Positions 1-9,109 of a stretch of DNA of 64,000 bases are shown in pieces (the first letter of the stretch is position 1; the number at the start of each line of letters is the position of its first letter). The translations under genes and the position numbers were made by a program. This stretch comes from CAYNHZ01 sp964397445. Lineage in GTDB: Bacteria > Bacteroidota > Bacteroidia > Bacteroidales > UBA932. The DNA lies in assembly GCA_964397445.1 (NCBI GenBank), contig CAYNHZ010000002.1:62001-126000 (forward strand), written 5' to 3'. The notes under the pieces are model-generated. The model was not told the origin of the DNA and made no database searches. It saw only the letters and a program-made list of their open reading frames with translations.

Positions 1-716
1 TTATTGTTATGAGTGTTGAATACCTCTCTATTTCGATAGGGAAAAAGGATCTGCTTGTAAAAGTTATCTCAATATTGTCGAGTTCACTCCTGTTTTTGAT
101 AGTATTTATGATATACGGCTATGGTATTAGCTACAAGTGGCTAATGATCATTCCATTACTCTTATCAATAATCTTTATTGCACTATTATACCAAAAAGAT
201 AAAGAGGGCTCACATTCATATCCATACCTATTCAGCTCATTGTTATACATTGCCCTCCCTTTTGCTTTGATAAATATTATTACATTCAAAAATGGGGAGT
301 TTAATGGTTCTATCATCCTCGCTTTGATGATAATACTTTGGTCTTCTGATGTTGGTGCATATGTTTTCGGAATGTTGTTCGGTCAAAAAAACGGCCATAA
401 ACTTTTCCCCTCCATTTCCCCTAAAAAATCTTGGGAGGGGTATATCGGTGGATTGATTATGTCCATTATAGCCGGATATATTATGTTCATTTCACATTTA
501 TTTCCTTTTGAACTGATCCATTGTATTACACTCTCTGTTATAGTCAATGTATTTGGCACCTTCGGGGATTTGGCGGAATCACAATTTAAACGTAATTTTG
601 GGGTCAAGGATTCAGGTAAAATAATGCCGGGACACGGTGGTTTGCTTGATAGGTTTGATGGAGCACTCCTCGCTTTTCCTGCATCTATTGCCTATATTAT
701 TTTACTCGGTATATAA
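1..716 (+). CDS. cdsA: Phosphatidate cytidylyltransferase, C-terminal part (gene cut by window start)
   Basis: Makes CDP-diacylglycerol from phosphatidate and CTP in the inner membrane, the precursor for phosphatidylethanolamine and phosphatidylglycerol. The visible part (reading frame begins at base 3; first ATG at 9) has about seven hydrophobic segments. It ends with the CdsA signature: a KKSWEG element near residue 138, then GTFGDLAES, a KD-containing stretch and PGHGGLLDRFD close to the C terminus. No stop codon lies between base 1 and the first ATG, and the piece is about 30-40 residues shorter than usual for the family, so the true start is probably upstream of the window. It is followed after 10 bases by psd, which acts later in the same pathway, suggesting one operon. 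Confidence 0.93.
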   Translation, partial: IVMSVEYLSISIGKKDLLVKVISILSSSLLFLIVFMIYGYGISYKWLMIIPLLLSIIFIALLYQKDKEGSHSYPYLFSSLLYIALPFALINIITFKNGEFNGSIILALMIILWSSDVGAYVFGMLFGQKNGHKLFPSISPKKSWEGYIGGLIMSIIAGYIMFISHLFPFELIHCITLSVIVNVFGTFGDLAESQFKRNFGVKDSGKIMPGHGGLLDRFDGALLAFPASIAYIILLGI

Positions 717-726
717 TTTTAAAAAG

Positions 727-1395
727 ATGAGAATACATAAGGAAGGGACAACGATTATAATTCTTGGTATTATATCTGCGTTAATTATCTCTTCATTGCT
801 ATTTTTCTATTTCGGTATAGAAGTCTGGACAGTTTTACTGTCGCTAATCCCGATTGGGTTTTCTATTTTTTTTATCTCATTCTTCAGAAATCCTGTCAGG
901 GTTCAGAATGGTGATGACTACAAAATATCGGCGCCTGCTGATGGCGAAATAGTTATCATTCAAGAGGTTGAAGAGGGAGAATATTTTAAAGAGAAAGTAT
1001 TGCAGATCTCTGTCTTTATGACATTCTTTAATGTTCATGTCAATTGGATTCCCATTTCCGGAATAATTTCTTATTTTAAATATCATCCAGGCAATTATGT
1101 AGCAGCTTGGCATCCAAAGTCTTCTGTTAAGAACGAGAGGACAACAGTTGTTATAAAAAATAAAGATGGGGTTGAAATTTTGTGTAGACAAATTGCTGGA
1201 TTGTTTGCAAGAAGGGTTGTTTGCTATGCAGAGAAAGGAAAAGAGGTGAAGTCAGGTGAGGAATTGGGCTTTATTAAATTTGGGTCAAGGGCAGATGTGT
1301 TCATCCCACTCGGATCTAAAGTATGTGTAAAAATGGGAGATAAAGTTGTAGGCTCAGAGACCATTATAGCTGAATTAAATAAAAAAAATAATTAA
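727..1395 (+). CDS. psd: Phosphatidylserine decarboxylase, archaeal/Bacteroidetes short type (proenzyme)
   Basis: Converts phosphatidylserine to phosphatidylethanolamine at the membrane. The protein is 222 aa, the size of the short Psd family, with two N-terminal hydrophobic segments (about residues 8-30 and 33-53), then APADGEIV and the HVNW motif. Near the C terminus is the self-cleavage site G186-S187 (FGSRADVFIP), where the serine becomes the pyruvoyl cofactor. I chose ATG at 727 because the longer frame from 637 overlaps cdsA heavily and adds residues absent from the family. Ten bases separate it from cdsA. Confidence 0.93.
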   Translation: MRIHKEGTTIIILGIISALIISSLLFFYFGIEVWTVLLSLIPIGFSIFFISFFRNPVRVQNGDDYKISAPADGEIVIIQEVEEGEYFKEKVLQISVFMTFFNVHVNWIPISGIISYFKYHPGNYVAAWHPKSSVKNERTTVVIKNKDGVEILCRQIAGLFARRVVCYAEKGKEVKSGEELGFIKFGSRADVFIPLGSKVCVKMGDKVVGSETIIAELNKKNN

Positions 1396-1400
1396 GTAAT

Positions 1401-2747
1401 ATGAAACAATACATCACAGAAAATAAAGACAGGTTCCTTAGTGAGCTATTTGAATTACTAACAATTCCCTCAATAAGTTCTGATCCGTCTCATAAAAAAG
1501 ATATGTACAAGTGCGCTGAGAAGCTCACTTCACTCCTAATCGAAGCTGGTGCAGAAAAAGCATCTATTTATGAAACTGATGGTCATCCTGTAGTATTTGG
1601 AGAAAAAATCATTGATCCATCAAAAAAGACTATTTTGATATACGGACACTACGATGTTCAGCCTATTGACCCCATTGAATTGTGGAAATCGGATCCATTT
1701 AAACCACAAATAAGAGATAATGCTATTTACGCAAGGGGGGCAAATGATGATAAAGGTCAATCATTTATGCACATAAAAGCTTTTGAGTTTTTAAATAGGA
1801 ATGGGTTACTTAAACATAATATCAAGTTTATCTTAGAAGGGGAGGAGGAAATAGGTTCTCCGAGCCTTGCAAAATGGGCGAAAGAACACAAAAAGATGCT
1901 CTCTTGCGATATTATGCTTGTTTCGGATACAACTATGATCTCAGAAAAGGTTCCATCGATCAATTGCGGAATGCGTGGTCTTGCCTATCTTGAAGTTGAG
2001 GTCACAGGTCCAAACAAGGATTTACACTCGGGACATTACGGCGGTGCTGTTGTCAATCCAATAAACGCCCTATGTAAGATGATTAATTCGCTTATTGATG
2101 AAAATGGTAAAATCACAGTAAAAGGGTTTTATGATGATGTAGTTGAGCTTTCAAAAGAGGATAGAGCTATGCTTGCAAAAGCCCCATTTGATCCTATTGA
2201 GTATAATGAATTTCTTGATATTGATGATGTTGATGGGGAAAAAGGGTATTCTACACCAGAAAGAACAGGTATAAGACCTTGTCTTGATGTTAATGGGATT
2301 TGGGGAGGTTTTACCGGCGATGGCGCTAAGACAGTACTTCCATCCAAGGCAAGTGCAAAAATTTCAATGAGATTGGTTCCAAATCAAAATTGTGATAAAA
2401 TTACAGAGCTGTTCACTAAACATTTCTTATCAATTGTTCCAAAAGGGGTAAAAGTTAAGGTGATACCTCATCACGGAGGAAATGGTTTCCTAATTCCTAT
2501 CTCCTCTGCCGCATATAAAGCCGCCTCAAAAGCAATTTCTGAAGTGTATGGAATTGAACCTGTTCCAAATAGAGGTGGTGGATCAATCCCTATTTTAGCA
2601 GATATGCAACAAATTTTGAAAGCAGATCCCCTCCTTATGGGTTTTGGACTTGAGAGAGATACTATCCATTCACCTAATGAGAGTTACCTTCTTTCACAGT
2701 TTGAAAAAGGGATGGAATCCATCGCTTTGTTTTATAAATACTTCTAA
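1401..2747 (+). CDS. M20 family dipeptidase / metallopeptidase
   Basis: A cytoplasmic zinc-dependent peptidase of the M20 family, likely cleaving dipeptides (carnosinase/PepV-like branch). At 448 aa it has the typical two-domain length. Metal-binding and catalytic motifs are visible: GHYDVQP with H83 and D85, GANDDKG around residues 113-119, and the glutamate cluster in LEGEEEIGS (residues 145-152). A lid/dimerisation domain follows, then a closing catalytic segment with a GGGSIPI motif and a late His near HSPNES. It starts five bases after psd and is followed by pyrF after 20 bases, so it is probably co-transcribed. The exact substrate cannot be read from sequence. Confidence 0.92.
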   Translation: MKQYITENKDRFLSELFELLTIPSISSDPSHKKDMYKCAEKLTSLLIEAGAEKASIYETDGHPVVFGEKIIDPSKKTILIYGHYDVQPIDPIELWKSDPFKPQIRDNAIYARGANDDKGQSFMHIKAFEFLNRNGLLKHNIKFILEGEEEIGSPSLAKWAKEHKKMLSCDIMLVSDTTMISEKVPSINCGMRGLAYLEVEVTGPNKDLHSGHYGGAVVNPINALCKMINSLIDENGKITVKGFYDDVVELSKEDRAMLAKAPFDPIEYNEFLDIDDVDGEKGYSTPERTGIRPCLDVNGIWGGFTGDGAKTVLPSKASAKISMRLVPNQNCDKITELFTKHFLSIVPKGVKVKVIPHHGGNGFLIPISSAAYKAASKAISEVYGIEPVPNRGGGSIPILADMQQILKADPLLMGFGLERDTIHSPNESYLLSQFEKGMESIALFYKYF

Positions 2748-2767
2748 GATACTTATAACACATATCT

Positions 2768-3586
2768 ATGAAATATAATCAATTATACGAAGAGATTAAA
2801 AAGAAAGGGTCCTTTCTGTGCGTCGGTCTTGATACAGATTTAGGAAAAATTCCTGACCACATAAAAAAGATGCCCGATCCTATATATCAGTTCAATAAAG
2901 CGATAATTGATTGTACCTCTCGTTACTGTGTTGCATATAAACCTAATACAGCATTTTATGAGGCAGAAGGAAGTTTAGGCTGGAGAGCTCTTGAAATGAC
3001 AGTTGAATATATTCGTAAAAACTACCCTTCCCAATTTATCATAGCAGATGCAAAAAGGGGTGATATAGGTAACACCTCAAATAAATATGCAGAGGCATTC
3101 TTCAAAAGGATGGACTTTGATGCTATCACCCTCTCTCCCTATATGGGAAGCGACTCAATAGATCCATTTCTAAAATTTGAGGATAAATGGGTAATTATCT
3201 TGGCAATGACCTCTAATAAATCTGCCGAACAATTTGAAAGTCTTGAAGTTCAAGCAGAAACGCCACTCTATAAAAAGATTATTCAGCAAATGACAAATAT
3301 AACTCCCCACCACAAAGAAAAGATGATGTTTGTAGTTGGGGCGACCAGACCTGAACAATTAAAGGAGATTAGAACATATTGTCCCGATAATTTTCTTCTT
3401 ATCCCAGGAGTCGGTGCTCAAGGAGGATCTCTTGACGATGTTTGTAAATATGGTCTTAATGACCATTGCGGCCTACTCGTAAACGCCTCTCGAAGCATTA
3501 TTTATGCCTCAAGCGGAATTGATTTTGCAGAAAAGGCTGAGGAAGAGGCTCGAAAGATTAGGAATCAAATGATTCAGAAACTATAA
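2768..3586 (+). CDS. pyrF: Orotidine 5'-phosphate decarboxylase, type 2
   Basis: Final step of UMP synthesis: decarboxylates OMP to UMP in the cytoplasm. The 272-aa length and the DAKRGDIGNT motif (D94, K96, D99, the Asp-Lys-Asp catalytic array) place it in the longer type-2 subfamily rather than the 230-aa E. coli type. FLCVGLDTDLGKIP near the N terminus and VNASRSIIYAS near the C terminus (phosphate-binding loop) are also characteristic. It is the last gene of the cdsA-psd-peptidase-pyrF run. The next gene has its own promoter, which begins just after the pyrF stop. Confidence 0.95.
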   Translation: MKYNQLYEEIKKKGSFLCVGLDTDLGKIPDHIKKMPDPIYQFNKAIIDCTSRYCVAYKPNTAFYEAEGSLGWRALEMTVEYIRKNYPSQFIIADAKRGDIGNTSNKYAEAFFKRMDFDAITLSPYMGSDSIDPFLKFEDKWVIILAMTSNKSAEQFESLEVQAETPLYKKIIQQMTNITPHHKEKMMFVVGATRPEQLKEIRTYCPDNFLLIPGVGAQGGSLDDVCKYGLNDHCGLLVNASRSIIYASSGIDFAEKAEEEARKIRNQMIQKL

Positions 3587-3597
3587 ATTAATTTATT

Positions 3598-3628
3598 TTT
3601 GACAGAATTAATAGATTTATTACCTTTG
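3598..3628 (+). promoter_or_regulatory. Bacteroidetes-type promoter for the small lipoprotein gene
   Basis: TTTG at 3598-3601, a 19-base spacer and TAccTTTG at 3621-3628 match the Bacteroidetes vegetative promoter consensus exactly. The gene start is 17 bases downstream. Confidence 0.8.
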
Positions 3629-3645
3629 TTGAAATTAACACAACA

Positions 3646-3864
3646 ATGAAAAAGAATTTATTAAAAGTTGGGATCCTTGCAATGATCCTTATCTCAGCAG
3701 CAAGTCTTTCTTCTTGCAAGAAAGATACTTGCAAATGCACAACTACAGTTATTGTTTCAGGTGGCAATAATATTGTAACCACAACTACTGTTCCACTTGG
3801 TAAATACGCAAAATGTAGTGATATGAATGTAACACTGCTTGGCAGCACTATCGTTTGCAAATAA
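3646..3864 (+). CDS. Small cysteine- and threonine-rich putative lipoprotein
   Basis: A 72-aa protein with a lipoprotein signal peptide: a charged start (MKKN), a hydrophobic core and a lipobox ending LSSC at about residue 24. The mature part is only about 49 residues. It has a run of lysines and cysteines (KKDTCKC), a Thr/Val-rich stretch and two further cysteines, the last one residue from the end, so disulfides are possible in the periplasm. I do not recognise a family. It stands alone with a perfect promoter just upstream and a strong terminator just downstream, which argues for real expression despite its size. Confidence 0.75.
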   Translation: MKKNLLKVGILAMILISAASLSSCKKDTCKCTTTVIVSGGNNIVTTTTVPLGKYAKCSDMNVTLLGSTIVCK

Positions 3865-3894
3865 CCCTGTTCAGATACGACCAAGAAAAATAAG

Positions 3895-3931
3895 AGCGGC
3901 TGAAATTAAAGATTTCAGCCGCTTAATTTTT
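3895..3931. terminator. Bidirectional intrinsic terminator between the lipoprotein gene and clpX
   Basis: A perfect 12-bp stem (3895-3906 with 3912-3923) around a 5-base loop, followed by a T-rich tract on the plus strand and preceded by an A-rich tract that serves the minus strand. It sits between convergent genes. Confidence 0.85.
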
Positions 3932-3959
3932 ACCTTTGAGATGATCTCCTTGAGATGAT

Positions 3960-5210
3960 CTATTGGAGGAGGGTACCGGTGAAAGAGTTTACTTTTTGTT
4001 CAGCAAATTTGAGATCAATAGTGAAACTCTTTTTCCCACTTCCGGGAATCTCATACATAGGATCAAGCATTATTGCTTCACATATAGAGCGAAGGCCCCT
4101 TGCACCAAGCTTATATTTAATGGCGGTATCAACAATGAAATCCAAAACTTCCGGTTTAATAGTGAGTTTGACTCCGTCTAAGCGGAATAATCTCACATAT
4201 TGCTTGATCAAAGCATTTTTGGGCTCGGTCAAGATTCTCCTCATAGCCTCTTTATCCAAAGGATTTAGATAAGTTATTATGGGAAGTCTTCCGATTATTT
4301 CGGGGATAAGGCCATAGGAACGAAGATCTTGAGGGGCTATATAACGAAGTAGATTCTCTTTATCTATCTTTTCATTCTTTTTTTGAGCCCCATATCCCAC
4401 TATTTTAGTATTTAATCTGTGAGAAATATTTCTCTCAATCCCTTCGAAAGCTCCGCCGCAAATAAATAAAATATTTTTGGTGTCAACAGAAATCATCCTT
4501 TGTTCAGGATGTTTACGTCCCCCTTGAGGTGGAACATTTACAACACTCCCCTCCAATAATTTTAGCATTGCTTGTTGAACCCCCTCGCCAGAAACATCTC
4601 TGGTAATAGATGGGTTGTCACTTTTACGAGCAATCTTATCTATCTCATCAATAAAGACTATGCCCATTTGAGCTTTTTCGACATCATAGTCAGCATCTTG
4701 TAGGAGTCTCGTTAAGATATTTTCTACATCTTCACCCACATAGCCAGCTTCGGTCAAAACAGTTGCATCAACAATCGCAAATGGAACATCTAACATTTTG
4801 GCTATTGTTTTAGCTAATAATGTTTTACCTGTACCGGTAGCACCTACTAAAAGAATATTGGACTTTTCAATTTCCAAATCATTGCTTTTAGAAATATCAT
4901 TTATCCTTTTGTAGTGATTGTAAACAGCTACAGAGAGAAACTTTTTCGCATCATCTTGACCTATAACATATTGATCAAGAAAAGTAGTTATCTCTTTAGG
5001 GGTCATATTAAGAAAATCACCCTTTGTTTTGTTTTCATTTACAATTTTACCGGCAAAAGAATCCGACTCACCCATAAATTCTTTTGTGTATTTTGAAATT
5101 TCTATGGCACAATCGAGACAAATAGAGGCATTATCTGTTCCAATGAGCAAATCTACATCTTCTTTGTCCCTACCACAAAACACACACTTATCCCCACCAA
5201 TTTTCGACAT
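3960..5210 (-). CDS. clpX: ATP-dependent Clp protease ATP-binding subunit ClpX
   Basis: AAA+ unfoldase that feeds substrates to ClpP. The 416-aa protein shows the N-terminal zinc-binding domain (C9, C12, C31, C34), a Walker A motif GATGTGKT at residues 123-130, the GYVGED pore loop near residue 158, a Walker B segment (VFIDEIDKI) and the RKHPEQ pore-2 region. Residues LIPEIIGRLP are followed by the C-terminal small domain with GARGLRS (sensor 2). The usual Walker A Pro-Thr-Gly-Ser reads Ala-Thr-Gly-Thr here, which should still bind ATP. It starts two bases after clpP ends, so the two are translationally linked. Confidence 0.97.
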   Translation of the reverse strand: MSKIGGDKCVFCGRDKEDVDLLIGTDNASICLDCAIEISKYTKEFMGESDSFAGKIVNENKTKGDFLNMTPKEITTFLDQYVIGQDDAKKFLSVAVYNHYKRINDISKSNDLEIEKSNILLVGATGTGKTLLAKTIAKMLDVPFAIVDATVLTEAGYVGEDVENILTRLLQDADYDVEKAQMGIVFIDEIDKIARKSDNPSITRDVSGEGVQQAMLKLLEGSVVNVPPQGGRKHPEQRMISVDTKNILFICGGAFEGIERNISHRLNTKIVGYGAQKKNEKIDKENLLRYIAPQDLRSYGLIPEIIGRLPIITYLNPLDKEAMRRILTEPKNALIKQYVRLFRLDGVKLTIKPEVLDFIVDTAIKYKLGARGLRSICEAIMLDPMYEIPGSGKKSFTIDLKFAEQKVNSFTGTLLQ

Positions 5211-5212
5211 AA

Positions 5213-5896
5213 TTATTGTCCTTTCTTACTATTTTGACGTTCTAAGATATTATCTGCCATACCATATGCAACTGCCTCTTGAGCAGACATCCAATAATCT
5301 CTATCCGCATCTTTTTCAATTTGTTCGATCGGAGTACCTGAATGTTTTGAAATAATATCGTAAAGTTCTGTTTTCAATTTTTTAATCTCTCGTGCAGCTA
5401 TCTCGATGTCAGATGCCTGCCCCTCTGTTCCACCCATTGGCTGATGAATCAGCACCCTCGAATGTCTCAACACAGATCTCTTCCCCTTACAACCTGCCGC
5501 TAACAGTACAGCCGCCATCGAAGCTGCCATACCTGTACAGATAGTCGCAACATCCGGGGATACAAGTTGCATTGTATCATAAATGCCAAGACCAGCATAT
5601 ACAATTCCACCCGGTGAGTTTATATATATCTGAATATCAGATGTGGATTCGGTAGATTCGAGAAACAACAATTGGGCCTGAATAATATTCGCTACATCAT
5701 TGTCAATAGCAACACCGAGGAATATAATTCTATCCATCATTAAACGGGAAAAGACATCCATAGAAGCTATATTCAATTGACGCTCTTCTATAATAGTAGG
5801 ATTTATATATCCTGCATAAACCTTTGAATAAGAGTCTAATACAGAGCTACTTATTCCAAGGTGTCCTTTTGCATATTTTTCAAATTCTGAAGCCAT
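5213..5896 (-). CDS. clpP: ATP-dependent Clp protease proteolytic subunit ClpP
   Basis: Serine peptidase forming the tetradecameric chamber of ClpXP. The 227-aa protein carries the full catalytic triad: Ser126 in GMAASMAA, His151 in HQPMGG and Asp200 in DRDYWMS. The N-terminal extension of about 30 residues relative to mature ClpP is typical of Bacteroidetes and may be processed. It lies between tig and clpX, the same order as in E. coli, with 9 bases after tig and 2 bases before clpX. Confidence 0.97.
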   Translation of the reverse strand: MASEFEKYAKGHLGISSSVLDSYSKVYAGYINPTIIEERQLNIASMDVFSRLMMDRIIFLGVAIDNDVANIIQAQLLFLESTESTSDIQIYINSPGGIVYAGLGIYDTMQLVSPDVATICTGMAASMAAVLLAAGCKGKRSVLRHSRVLIHQPMGGTEGQASDIEIAAREIKKLKTELYDIISKHSGTPIEQIEKDADRDYWMSAQEAVAYGMADNILERQNSKKGQ

Positions 5897-5905
5897 ACTT
5901 ATTAA

Positions 5906-7231
5906 TTATTCATTCATTTTGCGAAGTTTGTCCGCACTTATTTTTTTATTTTCTATAGTCACTACCGAGCGAATATAATCAACTACCAAGTCTTGTTCAA
6001 CCTTCTCATATATACGCCTTCCCTCTTTTTCATTTTGAAGAATAGATTGTGCATATTTAACGATATGTTCCTCTGGAATATTGCTCATTCCATACATAGC
6101 AAACTGGTACTGAGCAAATTTCTTAGCCTGATCCAAAAGTGCCTCATTAGTAATTTCCAATTTTTGCTCAGCCATAATCCTTTGAGCTATGCTCTGCCAA
6201 CGGAAATCTTTTAGGAATAGTGCGAAATCTTTTTCGATCTCTTCCATTGAAAATTTACCTTCATTTACAGAAAATAGCCACCTCTTCATAAAATCTTCAG
6301 GCAATTTGATATCTGCTTTATTGATCAGATATTCTCTTGTATCAAGGACAAAACGATAATCGCTCTCTTGTTTAAACTCATTATCCATCATCTCAGTAAG
6401 TTTTACCTCAAACTCCTCCTCTGTCTTAACCACATTCTCCCCGAACATTTGATTGAATAATTTTGTATCAACTTTAGCATCAACATACTTACTTGTCTTA
6501 ACTATTGTAAGTCTCCAAATAGGTTGAGTCATATCGAGTTCTTCTCTCTTCATTTTCAACATTGCAGCTCTGTCAGCTTCATTAGGGAACGACATAACTA
6601 CATCAATATCAAATGAATCACCTTTCTTTTTACCTAAGAACATCTGTTTAACAGTATCATCTGTTATACTTTTGATAGATATGTATGTTTCGGTAACTTT
6701 CTTATCACCTTGCTCAAAATTTGCTAAGACAAAGCCCTCTTCCTCAACATTATCACACTCCTCTAAAGAGGCATATTTATTCAAAATCGCAGCTTTATAT
6801 TCCCCTTTTGATTTTGCTGTATGAGATACCTCATAGTAGGTTAACTTGTCCTCAGTTGAGAGAGAAATATCGAATTTAGGGGCAAGAGCTATATCAAATT
6901 GAAATTCAAAATTTTCCCCATTTGCCCAATCATTATTTGTATCTTTATTATCTACAGGAAGCGGTTCCCCTATAATTGAGAGCTGATTACCTTCGATATA
7001 ATTGTTCAAATTTTCAGAAATTAACTCATTGATAGAGTCAACAAGAGCGGAACCGCCGTGCATCTTCTCAACAAGTGCCATAGGTGCCATCCCTTTTCTA
7101 AAACCGCGTATTTCAGCCTCTCTGCGAAATTTATTTAATGCTTTTTTCTTTTTTTCAGCATAATCTTCTTTGCCGAAATTCATTGATAGACGGATCATTA
7201 GTCCGTCATTACTTACCTCTTTAATATTCAT
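5906..7231 (-). CDS. tig: Trigger factor (ribosome-associated chaperone and prolyl isomerase)
   Basis: Chaperone that binds nascent chains at the ribosome exit tunnel. The N-terminal ribosome-binding domain has the signature region GFRKGMAP (residues about 43-50 from the chosen start), close to the GFRxGK signature. The rest is an all-helical C-terminal chaperone arm; the central PPIase part is divergent, as in many Bacteroidetes. The reading frame is open up to 7294, but I chose ATG at 7231 (MNIKEV, giving 441 aa) because the family begins there and the -7 element at 7265-7272 lies inside the longer version. First gene of tig-clpP-clpX. Confidence 0.92.
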   Translation of the reverse strand: MNIKEVSNDGLMIRLSMNFGKEDYAEKKKKALNKFRREAEIRGFRKGMAPMALVEKMHGGSALVDSINELISENLNNYIEGNQLSIIGEPLPVDNKDTNNDWANGENFEFQFDIALAPKFDISLSTEDKLTYYEVSHTAKSKGEYKAAILNKYASLEECDNVEEEGFVLANFEQGDKKVTETYISIKSITDDTVKQMFLGKKKGDSFDIDVVMSFPNEADRAAMLKMKREELDMTQPIWRLTIVKTSKYVDAKVDTKLFNQMFGENVVKTEEEFEVKLTEMMDNEFKQESDYRFVLDTREYLINKADIKLPEDFMKRWLFSVNEGKFSMEEIEKDFALFLKDFRWQSIAQRIMAEQKLEITNEALLDQAKKFAQYQFAMYGMSNIPEEHIVKYAQSILQNEKEGRRIYEKVEQDLVVDYIRSVVTIENKKISADKLRKMNE

Positions 7232-7264
7232 TTTATATAGTATTTCTTCTATGTATTTGGGGCG

Positions 7265-7295
7265 CAAAAGTACTAAATTAATATGATTTATCAAA
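7265..7295 (-). promoter_or_regulatory. Bacteroidetes-type promoter for tig-clpP-clpX
   Basis: Read on the minus strand, TTTG (7292-7295), 19 bases and TActTTTG (7265-7272). It lies 33 bases before the chosen tig ATG and supports that start. Confidence 0.8.
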
Positions 7296-7401
7296 TTTGA
7301 ATAGATATAAAATCAGTATAGATAATTATTACTAACTTTACGGAATCTGAAAGGGATTATTCCCGGATAATTATTGCGTTAAAATTTTAATTTATTTTAT
7401 A

Positions 7402-8154
7402 ATGAGAAAAAAAATAGTAGCAGGTAATTGGAAAATGAATACGATTATCGGAGAAGGTAAAGAACTTGTAAACGAGATTATTAAAAAAATGCAACCCGTT
7501 AGCAGCGATGTTCATCTGATAATCGCTCCTCCATTCACACACCTTTGTTCAATTGGGAAGATGATAGATGGTACCAGATTGAAATTAGGTGCGCAAAATT
7601 GTGCTGACCAAGCCAAAGGGGCCTATACAGGTGAGGTCTCTGCTGAGATGCTTAAAAGTGTGCATTGTTCATATATAATTCTTGGACACTCGGAGAGAAG
7701 AGAGTATTATGGCGAAAATGCGGAAAAATTGATAAAAAAAATCAATCTTGCCCTTGATAATGGATTGACCCCTATATTTTGTGTTGGAGAGAAACTCCAA
7801 GAGAGAGAGGCCGGAAAACATTTCGAGGTTATATCTAACCAGATCAAAGATGTTTTGTTTACTCTCAACGACAAACAAATGTCTAATATCGTTATAGCTT
7901 ACGAGCCGGTGTGGGCTATCGGAACAGGTAAAACAGCCACTTCTGATCAGGCACAAGAGATCCATTCTTTTATCCGCGAAACAATTTCCGAACGCTTTGG
8001 TAAACTATCAGAAGAGATATCCATTTTATATGGTGGAAGTTGCAAACCTTCAAATGCTAAAGAGCTCTTTGCACAGAGAGATATCGATGGTGGATTGATT
8101 GGTGGAGCTGCATTGAAAGGGGATGACTTTATCGGTATAGCTATGTCATTTTAA
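7402..8154 (+). CDS. tpiA: Triose-phosphate isomerase
   Basis: Interconverts dihydroxyacetone phosphate and glyceraldehyde 3-phosphate in glycolysis. The 250-aa protein has all active-site elements: GNWKMN with Lys11, the electrophilic His in LGHSERR (around residue 97), the catalytic Glu in AYEPVWAIGTG (around residue 169) and the phosphate-binding loop segments YGGSCKPSNA and IGGAALK near the C terminus. A partial -7 element (TAACTTTA at 7333-7340) lies upstream without a clear -33 box. It is followed after 24 bases by prmA. Confidence 0.97.
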   Translation: MRKKIVAGNWKMNTIIGEGKELVNEIIKKMQPVSSDVHLIIAPPFTHLCSIGKMIDGTRLKLGAQNCADQAKGAYTGEVSAEMLKSVHCSYIILGHSERREYYGENAEKLIKKINLALDNGLTPIFCVGEKLQEREAGKHFEVISNQIKDVLFTLNDKQMSNIVIAYEPVWAIGTGKTATSDQAQEIHSFIRETISERFGKLSEEISILYGGSCKPSNAKELFAQRDIDGGLIGGAALKGDDFIGIAMSF

Positions 8155-8178
8155 GAGTGTTGCAATTTACTATCAATA

Positions 8179-9048
8179 ATGGAATATATAGAGGTACGAA
8201 TAGAGATAACCCCTTTTAACGAAGAGAACTCCGAGATAGTTTTGGCAGAAATCGATCAATTAGGTTTTGAAAGCTATATGACCGAATCTCCATATTTAAT
8301 TTGTTATATCCCGAAAGACAATTTTTCAGAACCCAATTTAAAAACATTGTTAAGCGGTTTTCTTTCAAGCGATTTCTCAATTAAATACGTTATCAATCTT
8401 ATAAAGGAACAGAATTGGAATCAAGTTTGGGAATCCTCTTTTGAACCTGTGGTTGTTGATGGTCTTTGCACAATAAAAGCCTCTTTTCACAAGGGTCTTC
8501 CAAAGACGCCATACACAATAATTATAGATCCTAAAATGGCTTTTGGAACCGGACACCACGAGACGACAACACTTATGATCTTAGGGCTGCTTGAAGAGAA
8601 AAGTGGTAAATCGGGGGATAATATTAAAAATAGACAACTCCTTGATATGGGATGCGGAACTGGTATCCTCTCAATTCTTGCTGCAAAAATGGGTGGTGCA
8701 ATCCCTATTCACGCCATAGATATTGATCCTATTGCAGTCCGCTCAGCTAATGAAAATAGTAGAAAAAATCGAGTTGATCACAAAATAAAAACCCTTTGCG
8801 GCGATGCATCGCTAATTCAAAGGGGTAAATATGAAATAATACTCGCAAATATCAATAGAAACATCCTACTTGAAGATATGTCAACATATGCTACTGCATT
8901 AAAAAATAGTGGATTACTTATGATTAGTGGATTTTATGAAGAGGATATTCCACTTTTAATTGCAGAAGGTGCCAAGCATCATCTTGATTATCTCTCACAA
9001 CTAACAAAAGAGAAGTGGGCAATGGTAAAATTTGTAAAAAGGTTATAA
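8179..9048 (+). CDS. prmA: Ribosomal protein L11 methyltransferase
   Basis: SAM-dependent methyltransferase that trimethylates ribosomal protein L11. The 289-aa protein has a divergent N-terminal substrate-recognition domain, then WNQVWESSFEP, DPKMAFGTGHHETT (the PrmA signature) and the SAM-binding motif LDMGCGTGILSILAAKMG, with ANINRNIL as the NPPY-like element. It follows tpiA closely and is probably co-transcribed with it. The -33 box of the tRNA-Leu promoter begins five bases after its stop codon. Confidence 0.94.
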   Translation: MEYIEVRIEITPFNEENSEIVLAEIDQLGFESYMTESPYLICYIPKDNFSEPNLKTLLSGFLSSDFSIKYVINLIKEQNWNQVWESSFEPVVVDGLCTIKASFHKGLPKTPYTIIIDPKMAFGTGHHETTTLMILGLLEEKSGKSGDNIKNRQLLDMGCGTGILSILAAKMGGAIPIHAIDIDPIAVRSANENSRKNRVDHKIKTLCGDASLIQRGKYEIILANINRNILLEDMSTYATALKNSGLLMISGFYEEDIPLLIAEGAKHHLDYLSQLTKEKWAMVKFVKRL

Positions 9049-9052
9049 TTGA

Positions 9053-9083
9053 TTTGCTGATTTCAAAAAAAGTATTACATTTG
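9053..9083 (+). promoter_or_regulatory. Bacteroidetes-type promoter for tRNA-Leu
   Basis: TTTG at 9053-9056, 19 bases, TAcaTTTG at 9076-9083; the mature tRNA begins 27 bases later. An exact match to the consensus. Confidence 0.8.
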
Positions 9084-9109
9084 CACTCCCAATTTGAAAA
9101 GTTAGTAAT

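Noticed and set aside
637..726. Extended start for the psd frame
   Set aside because: It lies inside cdsA, and the extra residues are unlike the Psd family; ATG 727 gives the normal length.
3588..3884. Minus-strand frame of 98 codons opposite the small lipoprotein gene
   Set aside because: No signal or family features; the plus-strand gene has promoter, lipobox and terminator.
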